A stretch of 64,000 nucleotides of DNA, taken from IMG/VR virus record IMGVR_UViG_3300048930_000528, positions 1 to 64,000 of that record; one strand, given 5' to 3'. Both the position numbers and the translations under genes were made by a program. Below are positions 48,089 to 56,469 of the stretch, one piece after another. The notes beneath the pieces were generated by a model, which saw only the letters and a list, made by a program, of their open reading frames with translations, searched no databases and was not told where the DNA came from. This stretch comes from a virus. Positions within the stretch are counted from its first letter, which is position 1. Each line of letters opens with the position of its first letter.

Positions 48089-51000
48089 ATGATTAAAGAC
48101 CAACGATCCGGCATCTCTGCGGAGAACCTCCAAGAGATCATCGAGGCCGGCGTCAGCGCAGCGCACTCGCTCCAGGGCGGAGCGCAGCAGTACAGCACGC
48201 CTCAGTGGCTGGCCAACGCCTGCCGCCAGCTGATCACGGACGCCCGGCCTTCGTGCGTCCTTGATCCCCAAGGTGCGGCAGGCAACCTCGTCAATGCCCT
48301 GCCCGATGGCGTCACCCGCTACGTCACGGACATCGACAACCGCATGGGCGAGGACGATGCCTCGCACCTCATCAAGCGCATCAAGGGCAACTGCGTCTAC
48401 ATCTTCGAGCTGTTCGATGAACTGTACCCGCACGTTCAGTTCCCGTGCATCGTCGCCAATCCACCCTTCGGCATCCGCTGGAAGCAGGCCGACGGCACCA
48501 CAATCGACAGCACTCAGTGGACGTGGGACCTCATCAAGAAACGCCTGACCATTGGCGGCTGCGGTTTCCTGATCTCCAACGCCAACACTCTTGAGCGCCT
48601 CGGCATCACCGCGGACCCGTGGGTCTACATCGTGCAGCGCTTCCCGGCCGGCGGCATCTGGCCCGACTGCAACGTTGAGCTTGGCATCGTGCACTTTGCC
48701 AACAGCGCGTCCAATATCCTGCCGCGAAAGCAGGTTGTGACCTGGGACCGTGTACCCACGGCGAGCGACATCATCCGCCGCCTGTCTGGCGACGTTGCCA
48801 ATGCGCCGTACCGTCGGGCGACGTACGCCAACCCATTCACCGAGTTTGAGGTGGTGTCCAAAATCATTTCCGAGGAGGCGAAGAACCGGCCCCAGTTCAA
48901 CATCTACCTCGACAAGAATGGCATGCTGCGGACCTACCTCAGCCTGCGCCATCACCACAAGTTCAAGGAGGACGACGTCAAGAAGCTGTTCCGCGTGAAC
49001 AACTGCCACCCACTATCCCTCACCACGGAGCGCGACACGCGGAAGCTCATGTTCGAGCTGGCCAACGCCGGCATCTACACTATCCAGCCCGAGGCCAAGG
49101 CCGCCATCGAGCAGGCGCTTGCCGAAGTCGCCAGCCTTGCCTGCCCAATCCGCCCGGTCACCGACTTCGAACTGGTCGCCTACGCCGACGAAGAGGACAC
49201 GCTTGTCGCCATCTCCGGCACGGTTGACGGCATCCACCTCACGCCCGGCAAGCGGTACGAAGTTGGCACTGGCACGTACACCTTCACGGATCGCTTCACC
49301 CGCAAGAAGATCCACTTCAACGAGGAGACCGAGGAGACCACGATCGACGAGCACGACTGCGAACTCTCCGGGCAAGATCGCTACGTGCAGATCACGGACG
49401 ACCGAGGCATGCAGCACCGCTTCATGGAGCGACCCGAGACCGGCATCAAATGGATGCACCCGGAGTCCATGCTTTGGACTTTGTTCAAGCGTCCCTTCGT
49501 TCCCACCGTTGGCGAAGTCATGGCTGATTGCGTGGCGACCAACCTCCAGAAGATGGCGTTCTCTGAGCTAGTCGCTGGCTTCACCTATTTCCCCGGCCAG
49601 CGTGACTACTATTCCCGCATGGCGTGCAAGGATTATGGGCTGGTGGCTGCGAGTACCGGATGCCATGCGAAAGGGACGCTAATCATGATGAGCGATGGCC
49701 GAAATAAAATCGTGGAAGACATCATTGTTGGTGATTGCGTGATGGGTTGGGACTCGACGCCGAGGCGGGTCACTCGCTTGGCTCAAGGGCGTCAGCAGAT
49801 GGCCAAGATAATCCCCACTAAAGGAGATCCGTTCGTCGTCAACTTGGACCATATTTTAACGCTGGTTAAGACCGGAACAAGTTCGTCGGTCGGCGGGGAC
49901 GTAATTGACGTGAAGGTCAGAGATTACCTCGGATGGAAGCCATCGCAAAAGCATATTTATAAACTCTTCCGCAAGGAGATTAGCCTACAAGCAAAACCAA
50001 TCGACTCCCTTTCGCCGTACTTCATGGGGGTTTACATTGGCGACGGGACATCGACGTCGTGGCAGGTTGCAATTACAAAGCCCGACAAGGAGGTTGAGGA
50101 TGCTGTTGCCGATGAGTGCTCAAAGTGGGGATGGCGATACAGGACCGCGTTGCGGTCTGGGTCGGAAACGAATAAGACACACTTCATCCCAGGTCACGGC
50201 ATAAAGCGAGAGCTTTATCAACATGGGCTTCTTGGAATACACTCAAGCAATAGGTTTATTCCAGACGCTTACAAGTACAACAGCCGTGATGTGAGGCTTG
50301 AGGTTCTTGCTGGCATCATTGATAGCGACGGCCACCTTTGTGATGCCGGAACATTTGACTACATAAGCCAATCGCAATCTCTTGCCGATGATGTTGTGTG
50401 GTTGGCTAGATCAGTCGGGCTTGCCGCTTACGTGAAGCCATGCCAGAAGTATTGCCAGACCGGAGGCGGAGGCACGTATCATAGGGTTTCCATATCAGGC
50501 GAACTCTCTATCATTCCAACAAGAATCAAGCGCAAGCAAGCCGCGCAACGCAGGCAGAAGAAAAGCGTCCTGCGAACAGGATTCAAAGTTGAGCTTCTGC
50601 CAGAGGATGACTACTACGGGTTCAGTATTGAAGGCGACGGGCGGTTCTTGCTTGGCGACTTTACAGTGACCCACAACACCGGCAAAACCCTGGGGGCTTT
50701 GACACTCATCAGCCTCAAGGCGCCGCGCCGTTCGCTCATCATCGCTCCGCAGGGAACGATGCGCTCGTCCGGCTCGGAGGAGGAGGTTGATTATCAGGCA
50801 TCGCAGTGGGTGCAGGAGATCACGCGCTTCGCCCCGCTCGAGCCCGTGTTCCAGTTGTTCAGCATGCAGGATTACCTGTCCGTCCTGCACGCCAACGGCG
50901 GCGTGCTTCCGCCCGGCATCTACGTCACCTACCCGCAGGCTTACTTCTCCAACAGCGCCTTCGAGTCCTTGCCTGCCACATGGGAAAACCTCGACGCCTT

Positions 51001-52420
51001 CGAGACAGAGGAAAAGTTCTGCCGGCGCATGGGCCTGCCGTTCAGCAAGGATACTCCCGTGGAGCGCCACTACCACACTGGCGTTGGCTCGGCCAAGAAC
51101 GGTATCCGGTGCGTGGCGACGCCGTCGCTGTCCACCGTCATCGCAACCAACCATGGCGAGTGGGACATGGTTGTCTTGGACGAGGCGCACCTTTACCAGA
51201 GCCTTGAATCTTGCATCACGAACAACATGATCCGGCTTCAACCGCGGTTCAGGTTCGCACTCACTGCCACACCAATCAGCAACATCATCACGAACATATT
51301 CAGCCTCATGGGTTGGCTGTGCGTGAAGGACTGGTACAGGGGTGGGATGCGTAACGCCGCATGGCCCTATGCCGTGGACGAGGGGCATCGGTTTTCGACG
51401 ACATTCCTTGCCACCGAGATCGACCGCACGGCGCAGCTCAAAGCCAAGATGAAAGGCAAGAAGGGGTGGGGCAAGATCGGCATCAGGCCGTCGCCCGTCA
51501 TCAGTTCCCCGGCTCGCCTGCTCAAGCTCCTCAAGCCGACGATGGCGTACATCTCCAAAGAGGACTGCAACCCCAACCTCCAGCCGTGCACCGTGTCCGA
51601 TGTCCGCGTGCCAATGGGTCGCGAGCAGGCCAAGCTCTATGCGTACTGGCTGGAGCGGGCCAACTACGTTCCCGAGTTCAAGAACCCGCTGACGATCGCC
51701 CAGGTTCAGATGTCCCGGCTGCGTGGCGTCTGTGCCTCGCCGGCCAGCCTCGACTACACCCGCGGCATGGCCCGGTCCAACTTCAACCCGAAGACCGTCA
51801 CCATCCTTCAACTCATCCGTGACTGCCTCCGCAAGGGCGAGCAGGTGGTTGTCGTCTCGGCTCGTGTTGGCCAGTCAAACGAGTTGGCGCGTCGCCTTTC
51901 CGAGGCCGGAGTCCAGATCGCACGCATCGACTCGACCGTGCCGGCGGAGATGCACACGGCTGAGGCCAACAGGTTCAAGCGTGGCGACGCCCGCGTCATG
52001 CTCATGGGCATCAAGTGCGCACAGGGTCACTCGTTTGACCGATGCCCCAACCTCATCGTTGGCTCGCTCGAGTGGTCCTACGGCACGCTCGACCAGGCGA
52101 AGGGCCGGGTGTGGCGCCTGACCTCGCCTCAGCCCGTCAAGGTGTGGATCGTCCTTCACCAGAACACGATTGAGGAGCTCCTGTTCGACCGGGTTGCGCT
52201 CAAGCAGGACGCCGCCACGCTGTGCCTTCACGGCAAGCGGGTGCCGCGTGACTTCAAGACGCTTGACCCGAGCGAGGTGCTGGCCGAGCACATCGTTGAC
52301 TTCGACCACGAAGGCGAGACGCGGTCCGAATCCGAGTGCGAAACGCAGTGGCCCGACCTGCGCAAGCAGCTCGTCCTCGCCAACAACAGCGGCATCCCGG
52401 CCGGCTTCGCCGCGGCCTGA
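48089..52420 (+). CDS. N6-adenine methyltransferase-helicase fusion with intein (antirestriction-like)
   Basis: 1443 aa. Residues 56-128: motif I CVLDPQGAAGNL and catalytic NPPF in IVANPPFGIRWKQ. Residues 524-864 and onward form an SNF2/SF2 helicase: Walker A STG-TGKT split by the intein, DEAH in WDMVVLDEAHLYQSL, FALTATPISN, QxxGRxWR in LDQAKGRVWRLTSP. Extein about 1104 aa. P1 DarB is a known methylase-helicase virion antirestriction protein, so a similar role is inferred. Follows the MT-A70 cassette. Confidence 0.85.
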   Translation: MIKDQRSGISAENLQEIIEAGVSAAHSLQGGAQQYSTPQWLANACRQLITDARPSCVLDPQGAAGNLVNALPDGVTRYVTDIDNRMGEDDASHLIKRIKGNCVYIFELFDELYPHVQFPCIVANPPFGIRWKQADGTTIDSTQWTWDLIKKRLTIGGCGFLISNANTLERLGITADPWVYIVQRFPAGGIWPDCNVELGIVHFANSASNILPRKQVVTWDRVPTASDIIRRLSGDVANAPYRRATYANPFTEFEVVSKIISEEAKNRPQFNIYLDKNGMLRTYLSLRHHHKFKEDDVKKLFRVNNCHPLSLTTERDTRKLMFELANAGIYTIQPEAKAAIEQALAEVASLACPIRPVTDFELVAYADEEDTLVAISGTVDGIHLTPGKRYEVGTGTYTFTDRFTRKKIHFNEETEETTIDEHDCELSGQDRYVQITDDRGMQHRFMERPETGIKWMHPESMLWTLFKRPFVPTVGEVMADCVATNLQKMAFSELVAGFTYFPGQRDYYSRMACKDYGLVAASTGCHAKGTLIMMSDGRNKIVEDIIVGDCVMGWDSTPRRVTRLAQGRQQMAKIIPTKGDPFVVNLDHILTLVKTGTSSSVGGDVIDVKVRDYLGWKPSQKHIYKLFRKEISLQAKPIDSLSPYFMGVYIGDGTSTSWQVAITKPDKEVEDAVADECSKWGWRYRTALRSGSETNKTHFIPGHGIKRELYQHGLLGIHSSNRFIPDAYKYNSRDVRLEVLAGIIDSDGHLCDAGTFDYISQSQSLADDVVWLARSVGLAAYVKPCQKYCQTGGGGTYHRVSISGELSIIPTRIKRKQAAQRRQKKSVLRTGFKVELLPEDDYYGFSIEGDGRFLLGDFTVTHNTGKTLGALTLISLKAPRRSLIIAPQGTMRSSGSEEEVDYQASQWVQEITRFAPLEPVFQLFSMQDYLSVLHANGGVLPPGIYVTYPQAYFSNSAFESLPATWENLDAFETEEKFCRRMGLPFSKDTPVERHYHTGVGSAKNGIRCVATPSLSTVIATNHGEWDMVVLDEAHLYQSLESCITNNMIRLQPRFRFALTATPISNIITNIFSLMGWLCVKDWYRGGMRNAAWPYAVDEGHRFSTTFLATEIDRTAQLKAKMKGKKGWGKIGIRPSPVISSPARLLKLLKPTMAYISKEDCNPNLQPCTVSDVRVPMGREQAKLYAYWLERANYVPEFKNPLTIAQVQMSRLRGVCASPASLDYTRGMARSNFNPKTVTILQLIRDCLRKGEQVVVVSARVGQSNELARRLSEAGVQIARIDSTVPAEMHTAEANRFKRGDARVMLMGIKCAQGHSFDRCPNLIVGSLEWSYGTLDQAKGRVWRLTSPQPVKVWIVLHQNTIEELLFDRVALKQDAATLCLHGKRVPRDFKTLDPSEVLAEHIVDFDHEGETRSESECETQWPDLRKQLVLANNSGIPAGFAAA
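49661..50677 (+). other. LAGLIDADG intein in methylase-helicase Walker A
   Basis: 339 aa from Cys 525 to the HN before TGKT. CHAKGTLIMMSDGRNKIVED, SPYFMGVYIGDGTSTS, LEVLAGIIDSDGHLCD, then GRFLLGDFTVTHN. Related throughout to the intein at 26814-27881 and inserted at the same codon position. Confidence 0.9.
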
Positions 52421-52424
52421 CACC

Positions 52425-52625
52425 ATGAGCAACGACTTCGAGAAGGTGGAGCTTCACGGCGGTCCGCTTGACGGGCTTGAGTTGTTTGCCAGCGAATCGT
52501 TCAAGCTGGAGGAACTCGATCCCGAGACTGGGCTCATCCACGTCTACGTGAGACGCGGCAGTGGCGTCTTCCAGTACGCCGGCCACCAGCCATCCGGCCT
52601 GCCTCCGGCGCTGGGCGGAAGCTGA
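52425..52625 (+). CDS. Small unknown protein
   Basis: 66 aa (MSNDFEKVELHGGPLDGLEL ... YVRRGSGVFQYAGHQPSGLP). Starts 5 bp after the fusion gene. Beta-rich. Resembles short 'HGGPlDG' phage proteins. Unknown. Confidence 0.5.
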   Translation: MSNDFEKVELHGGPLDGLELFASESFKLEELDPETGLIHVYVRRGSGVFQYAGHQPSGLPPALGGS

Positions 52626-52626
52626 T

Positions 52627-52656
52627 TTGACATTGCCAAATCGCCGGATGTAACCT
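52627..52656 (+). promoter_or_regulatory. Promoter-like element upstream of the recombinase
   Basis: TTGACA (52627-52632), 18 nt, TAACCT (52651-52656), then ATG 52668. The -35 is perfect and the -10 poor. Would let the recombinase be expressed apart from the fusion gene. Confidence 0.35.
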
Positions 52657-52667
52657 CGGATTCCAGC

Positions 52668-53669
52668 ATGCCCACGACAAAGAAAGCCGCAGGACTCAAG
52701 ATCAAGGCGATGGACTCCACCAAGGTGACGCCGGCGGCGATCCGCGCAGCCAAGAAGATCCTTCGGGCCGCCGAAGAGTCGGGCATGCAGGATGCAATCC
52801 TCGCTGCGCTCATGCAGCGGAAGACCGTACCCGTGAAGCAGGCCTTGGCCGAGTGGCACCTATGGCGGAAGGCGAACTCGTCAGCGTCCACGCTCCGCAC
52901 CAACCGGCTGGCACTAGATCAGTTCTTCGATGGGCTCGAGGCCGCAAACTGGCCGGTGTCAAAAATCACGATCCAGCACATTGACGCATGGGTTAACAAA
53001 GACGACGCCTGCAAGCGGGCCACCCGCGAGGCAAAGCTCGCCGCCATCCGATCGTTCTACAAGTTCGTCACCGCGAATGCCTATTGCCAGACCAACCCGG
53101 CGCAGCTGGTGCATGTTCGCATTCGCGACATGACGCACGCTCAGCTGGAGCGCACCGTGCGCGAGCCCATCACCGAGCACGAGTACCGGCATATCATGGC
53201 CAACACCGAAGGCTTTTGGAAATGGGCAACGGCGATCAGCTACTGGGCGGGGCTGCGCATGAGCGACGTGTTCGCACTCCAGTGGGCTCAGATCATGCCC
53301 ACCGAGATCGTAGCCTGGGCGAAAAAAGACGGCGACCGGCTAGTGCTTCCACTCAACCACCCGCTCATCGGCGGAGGGGAGTTGGTGCCTGTGCTGTTCG
53401 AGGTATTGAGTAATCGCCAAGACGATACATACTGCTTCCCCGATCAGCATCGCGAGATGGCCGACATCGAGAAGCGTTCCAAGTTCTCGGTCTACTATAC
53501 ACGCCTGCTTGCCGGGCTAGGCATTGAAGGCAAGAGCTTCCATTCGCTGCGGCATGCGTTTGCCACCCGGCTCGCCAACGCAGGGGTGACACCTGAGCAG
53601 ATCGGGCGGTGGATGGGGCACAGTTCGACGCGCATCACCGAGGGGTACATCCACCGCGGCAAGCGATGA
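52668..53669 (+). CDS. Tyrosine recombinase at the cassette region
   Basis: 333 aa of Xer/phage type. SAM-like N-terminal domain (TLRTNRLALDQFFDGLEAAN), then catalytic Arg in YWAGLRMSDVFALQW, box II HSLRHAFATRL, MGHSSTRITEG and nucleophile Tyr in GYIHRGKR. The extra helix found in integron integrases (IntI) between boxes is absent. It lies between two groups of attC-like sites and reads towards the second. Candidate cassette recombinase, although the outer boxes differ from classical GTTRRRY. Confidence 0.85.
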   Translation: MPTTKKAAGLKIKAMDSTKVTPAAIRAAKKILRAAEESGMQDAILAALMQRKTVPVKQALAEWHLWRKANSSASTLRTNRLALDQFFDGLEAANWPVSKITIQHIDAWVNKDDACKRATREAKLAAIRSFYKFVTANAYCQTNPAQLVHVRIRDMTHAQLERTVREPITEHEYRHIMANTEGFWKWATAISYWAGLRMSDVFALQWAQIMPTEIVAWAKKDGDRLVLPLNHPLIGGGELVPVLFEVLSNRQDDTYCFPDQHREMADIEKRSKFSVYYTRLLAGLGIEGKSFHSLRHAFATRLANAGVTPEQIGRWMGHSSTRITEGYIHRGKR

Positions 53670-53709
53670 TCGGTAAACCATCATCAATCATCGAATCCCT
53701 GATCGTCCA

Positions 53710-53931
53710 ATGAGTAACCCACAGAACGAACTGACGCCGTCCGCTGGCCCGAATTGCGCTGTGGCGTCTGGTTCGCCTCCGGGGCTCTACAACCTATACG
53801 TCCGCCACACCGATGGGCGCACAAAGAAACTGACGGGCTACGCGATGACACATCACGAGTGCTGCGTGATGAAGAGCAAACTAAGCGAATGGACGCAGGC
53901 TCGCACACTGCTCGTAAAGGAGACGAAATGA
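53710..53931 (+). CDS. Cassette protein
   Basis: 73 aa. The first 22 residues come from site A. Then GLYNLYVRHTDGRTKKLTGY and a Cys/Lys-rich C-terminus. Overlaps the next gene by ATGA. Unknown. Confidence 0.5.
   Translation: MSNPQNELTPSAGPNCAVASGSPPGLYNLYVRHTDGRTKKLTGYAMTHHECCVMKSKLSEWTQARTLLVKETK
53714..53777 (+). repeat. attC-like site A
   Basis: First site after the recombinase. AAC at 53716; CACAG (53720-53724) pairs with CTGTG (53759-53763), or CGAAC..GACGCC with GGCGTC..GTTCG; ends GTTCGCC at 53771. Left arm nearly identical to the half-site at 45843. Confidence 0.65.
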
Positions 53932-54188
53932 AACACGACCCAGACCACTACCTCACGCAGCCGATGGACAATCAGGAGGCGGCGCACAATCGCCGCGTGG
54001 CCGTGACGGCCGAGAACGTCGCCGCGTGTGCGCAAGCCATCCGCGACCTCGACCGCATCACGCCGCGCCCGCTCACCGCCGAAGACCAAGCGCGTGCCGT
54101 GCTCACGTTCTTGGCGAACACCAAGGTGACCGATGCGCAGCCCAAGGCGAACGACGCCGGACCGGGTAGCAATGCGCATTCGGTCTAG
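53928..54188 (+). CDS. Cassette protein
   Basis: 86 aa from ATG 53928 (MKHDPDHYLTQPMDNQEAAH). Helical (AENVAACAQAIRDLDRITPR). Its stop lies within site G. Unknown. Confidence 0.5.
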   Translation: MKHDPDHYLTQPMDNQEAAHNRRVAVTAENVAACAQAIRDLDRITPRPLTAEDQARAVLTFLANTKVTDAQPKANDAGPGSNAHSV

Positions 54189-54201
54189 CGAATGGTTCAG
54201 C
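54146..54201 (+). repeat. attC-like site G
   Basis: GGCGAAC on the left and GTTCAGC on the right; inner box GACCG (54160-54164) pairs with CGGTC (54181-54185). The loop contains the palindrome AATGCGCATT. The next ATG (54192) overlaps the right arm. Confidence 0.6.
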
Positions 54202-54482
54202 CCTCTTTTATGCCCTCACCAATCGAAAGAATGATCGACGCCGCGACCGGCTACACGCCGCCGCCAGCGCCGAAGAAACGCACGCTCCCGACTGCCGAAG
54301 AAAAGCAGATAGCGACCGATGCCGGAAACGACGTCATCTGGTATATCGACGCGCAGTATCCCGCGATGTGGGACGGCGTGCCGAAGTCAGCGCGGACCAG
54401 CGTGAAAAACGCCGTCTACAACCGCGTGATCTTAATCTTGCTGAACGCCAAGATCAGCAACGCGGGGACGAAAACAGAATGA
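54192..54482 (+). CDS. Cassette protein
   Basis: 96 aa (SPIERMIDAATGYTPPPAPK, then DVIWYIDAQYPAMWDGVPKS). Helical C-terminus. Unknown. Confidence 0.5.
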   Translation: MVQPSFMPSPIERMIDAATGYTPPPAPKKRTLPTAEEKQIATDAGNDVIWYIDAQYPAMWDGVPKSARTSVKNAVYNRVILILLNAKISNAGTKTE

Positions 54483-54486
54483 CTCT

Positions 54487-54771
54487 ATGAGCACGAAAAT
54501 CGAAGACAAACCCATAGCGAGCGCCGGAGCGGACAGCTCCCCGCGTTGCGCTGTATCGCCTGGTTCGACGATTGAAACGACCGAACGCAAGGTGATGGTC
54601 GCGCTCTGCGGACTGTGCATCGCCGTCTTCTGCGCGGCTCTTCTCGGCATCGCTTTCTACGTGCATGTCGTCGCCGGGCTATTCGCTCTCGCGCTCATCG
54701 CGTGGTGGCTCGGCTCATCGATGGCCGAAGTGCTCAAGGAAACTCGCGAGCGTGATTCGTCGAACGACTAG
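54487..54771 (+). CDS. Two-helix membrane cassette protein
   Basis: 94 aa. The first 28 residues include site B. Two hydrophobic helices (VALCGLCIAVFCAALLGIAF and VVAGLFALALIAWWLGSS). Stop next to site K. Unknown. Confidence 0.5.
   Translation: MSTKIEDKPIASAGADSSPRCAVSPGSTIETTERKVMVALCGLCIAVFCAALLGIAFYVHVVAGLFALALIAWWLGSSMAEVLKETRERDSSND
54509..54569 (+). repeat. attC-like site B
   Basis: AAC at 54509; AGCG box pairs with CGCT; terminal hairpin GGAGC-GGACA-GCTCC; ends GTTCGAC at 54563. A left arm starting at 54473, nearer the stop codon, is also possible. Confidence 0.55.
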
Positions 54772-54854
54772 GTATGCCAGCCCTACCCGCCATCGATGTT
54801 GATTCGCCAGTAACTGCCCGCCGGGTAGGGATTGGCATGACCGACTTGTTCGGG
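54761..54854 (+). repeat. attC-like site K
   Basis: Best example: CGAAC (54761), spacer, TATGCCA..CCCTACCC on the left; GGGTAGGG..TGGCAT, spacer, GTTCGGG (54848) on the right. One arm has an extra base. Starts inside the stop region of the previous gene. Confidence 0.8.
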
Positions 54855-55331
54855 GTTGTGGACGTGGTGCCGAGTGACATCGTGCTGACCCCGGAACCAA
54901 TCGCGCAAGCCGTGGTGGAACGCTTCAAACCATCTGGCCGCGTGCTCGATCCGTGCAAGGGAGATGGTGCCTTCCTGAAGTTCATGCCTGGTGCTGAGTG
55001 GTGCGAGATTCGCGAAGGCCGATGCTTCTACGACTGGAAAGAGCCGGTGGACTGGATCGTCTCGAATCCACCTTACAGCGTCTTCTCGGACTTCCTTCGG
55101 CACAGCTTCACGGTGGCGGAAAACATCGTCTATCTGATCCCCGTCAACAAGGCGTTCAACTCTGACAAGATGATGCGCGAAATCTGGTCATGGGGAGGCG
55201 TGAAAACCATCTTCGTGATTGGCTCCGGTGGATCGCTGAACTTCCCAATCGGCTTCTGCATAGGAGCTGTTCACTTCGTGCGCGGCTATCGGGGCGGCGC
55301 GAATGTGGAATTTTATACCCCGAACACCTAG
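54774..55331 (+). CDS. DNA adenine methyltransferase (NPPY class)
   Basis: 185 aa. VLDPCKGDGAFLKF is motif I; VDWIVSNPPYSVFSDF holds the catalytic NPPY. Class I fold without a distinct target domain. Start 54774 would include residues from site K; ATG 54837 at the right arm is probably the real start (MTDLFGVVDVVPSDIVLTPE). Confidence 0.75.
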   Translation: MPALPAIDVDSPVTARRVGIGMTDLFGVVDVVPSDIVLTPEPIAQAVVERFKPSGRVLDPCKGDGAFLKFMPGAEWCEIREGRCFYDWKEPVDWIVSNPPYSVFSDFLRHSFTVAENIVYLIPVNKAFNSDKMMREIWSWGGVKTIFVIGSGGSLNFPIGFCIGAVHFVRGYRGGANVEFYTPNT

Positions 55332-55412
55332 CTCAGACATGGCTGGCTCTCCCTCAACTCTCGAACACTTGGCGGCCCCGCGCCAGCCATTGTCTGTGGC
55401 GTCTGGTTCGCT
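55321..55412 (+). repeat. attC-like site C
   Basis: CGAAC (55321) overlaps the stop region of the methylase; CAGACATGGCTGGC (55334-55347) pairs with GCCAGCCATTGTCTG (55382-55396), leaving one extra base; ends GTTCGCT at 55406. Inner hairpin TGGCG/CGCCA. Confidence 0.8.
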
Positions 55413-56130
55413 GCTTCTTTGGAACGCGGACTGCATAGAAGTGCTGCCACAAATCACGGCGGCGGCGGTTATCACCGATCCGCCCTATGGCATCAACGAT
55501 GCAGCTTTCGATTCGGGGCCACGCGAAGGAAAACGCAAGGGAGGCGATAATACTTGGCATCCGGCAAGCGATTGGGATGCGGAGATAAAGCCGGAATGGT
55601 GCGCTGCGGTATGCGCTGCCGCGCCGGTGGTCGCATGGATGGGCCACTGGAGAAAACGCGGCATGGTAGAGGCAGCGATGCCCCACAAACTGCGCGCGGA
55701 AATAGTGTGGGCAAAAGACTGCCATGTAGGCCCGCCATGTCCGGTGGCAATGCAGGATGAGCGCGTGTGGCTATTCTCGCGCGAAGGCATCACGGCTAAG
55801 CGATTTGACACGACCGTGTGGAGCGTTCCGATAATCCCGACGTGGGCACATAAGCACCACAAAAACGAGAAGCCGGTCGCGCTGATGGCGCGAGCGATCT
55901 ACCTGCTGACATCCGAAGGTGATACCGTGCTCGATCCATTCATGGGGAGCGGCACGACGGCAATCGCGTGCATCCGGACGGGCCGCAAATTCATCGGGGT
56001 GGAGCGCGACCCCGCGCACTTCCAAACGGCAGTCGAGCGCATCCGCCGAGAACTGGCACAGGGCGACCTGTTTTTGCCAGCGAACACTGAGGTCAGAGAA
56101 TCGCGCCCTGACCCGACCAAACAACCCTGA
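55339..56130 (+). CDS. DNA N4/N6-methyltransferase (DPPY class)
   Basis: 263 aa. TDPPYGINDAAFDSG is motif IV; a central target-recognition region follows; DPFMGSGTTAIACIRTGRKF, then IGVERDPAHF, gives the AdoMet-binding end, so this is the beta order (IV before I). Residues 1-25 come from site C. Modifies DNA, likely for self-protection. Confidence 0.85.
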   Translation: MAGSPSTLEHLAAPRQPLSVASGSLLLWNADCIEVLPQITAAAVITDPPYGINDAAFDSGPREGKRKGGDNTWHPASDWDAEIKPEWCAAVCAAAPVVAWMGHWRKRGMVEAAMPHKLRAEIVWAKDCHVGPPCPVAMQDERVWLFSREGITAKRFDTTVWSVPIIPTWAHKHHKNEKPVALMARAIYLLTSEGDTVLDPFMGSGTTAIACIRTGRKFIGVERDPAHFQTAVERIRRELAQGDLFLPANTEVRESRPDPTKQP

Positions 56131-56187
56131 ACCTTCAACGAACAATCAGAGCGGCTGCACGCGATTCTCTGCACCGTCTGGTTGGGA
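56130..56187 (+). repeat. attC-like site D
   Basis: CAAC/GTTG outer pair; CAGA(G)CGG(C)TGCA (56147-56159) pairs with TGCACCGTCTG (56170-56180) with two extra bases; ends GTTGGGA at 56181, the only copy with GTTGG. Immediately follows a stop codon. Confidence 0.7.
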
Positions 56188-56196
56188 ATTTCCATC

Positions 56197-56457
56197 ATGG
56201 ACCAAATACTAAAAGCACGATCTGCAATCGTCGCGGAACTCAAACGCCGCGCTCTGGAAAAAGACCCGAACGTAAGGCCACTGAATCCGGATGCCGCCCT
56301 TCGCTGGCACAAGCCGCAGGACAACTACTATTCGGGCGCTGGCGAAATGGCGTGCCCGATCTGCGAGGCAGGGAAACTGCGCTACAGCCGAAGCGGCTAC
56401 AATGGGCATGTCCACGCGGGCTGCACAACGGAAGGGTGTGTGTCATGGATGGAGTGA
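56197..56457 (+). CDS. Zinc-ribbon cassette protein
   Basis: 86 aa from ATG 56197 (MDQILKARSAIVAELKRRAL), 16 bp after site D. CPICEAGKLRYSRSGYNGHV and CTTEGC form a four-cysteine ribbon. DNA binding is plausible. Confidence 0.55.
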   Translation: MDQILKARSAIVAELKRRALEKDPNVRPLNPDAALRWHKPQDNYYSGAGEMACPICEAGKLRYSRSGYNGHVHAGCTTEGCVSWME

Positions 56458-56469
56458 CCGCGACACTTC

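Noticed and set aside
50495-51811. 438-aa minus-strand frame within the helicase fusion
   Set aside because: Lies wholly inside helicase motifs and the intein end of the plus strand; no independent support.
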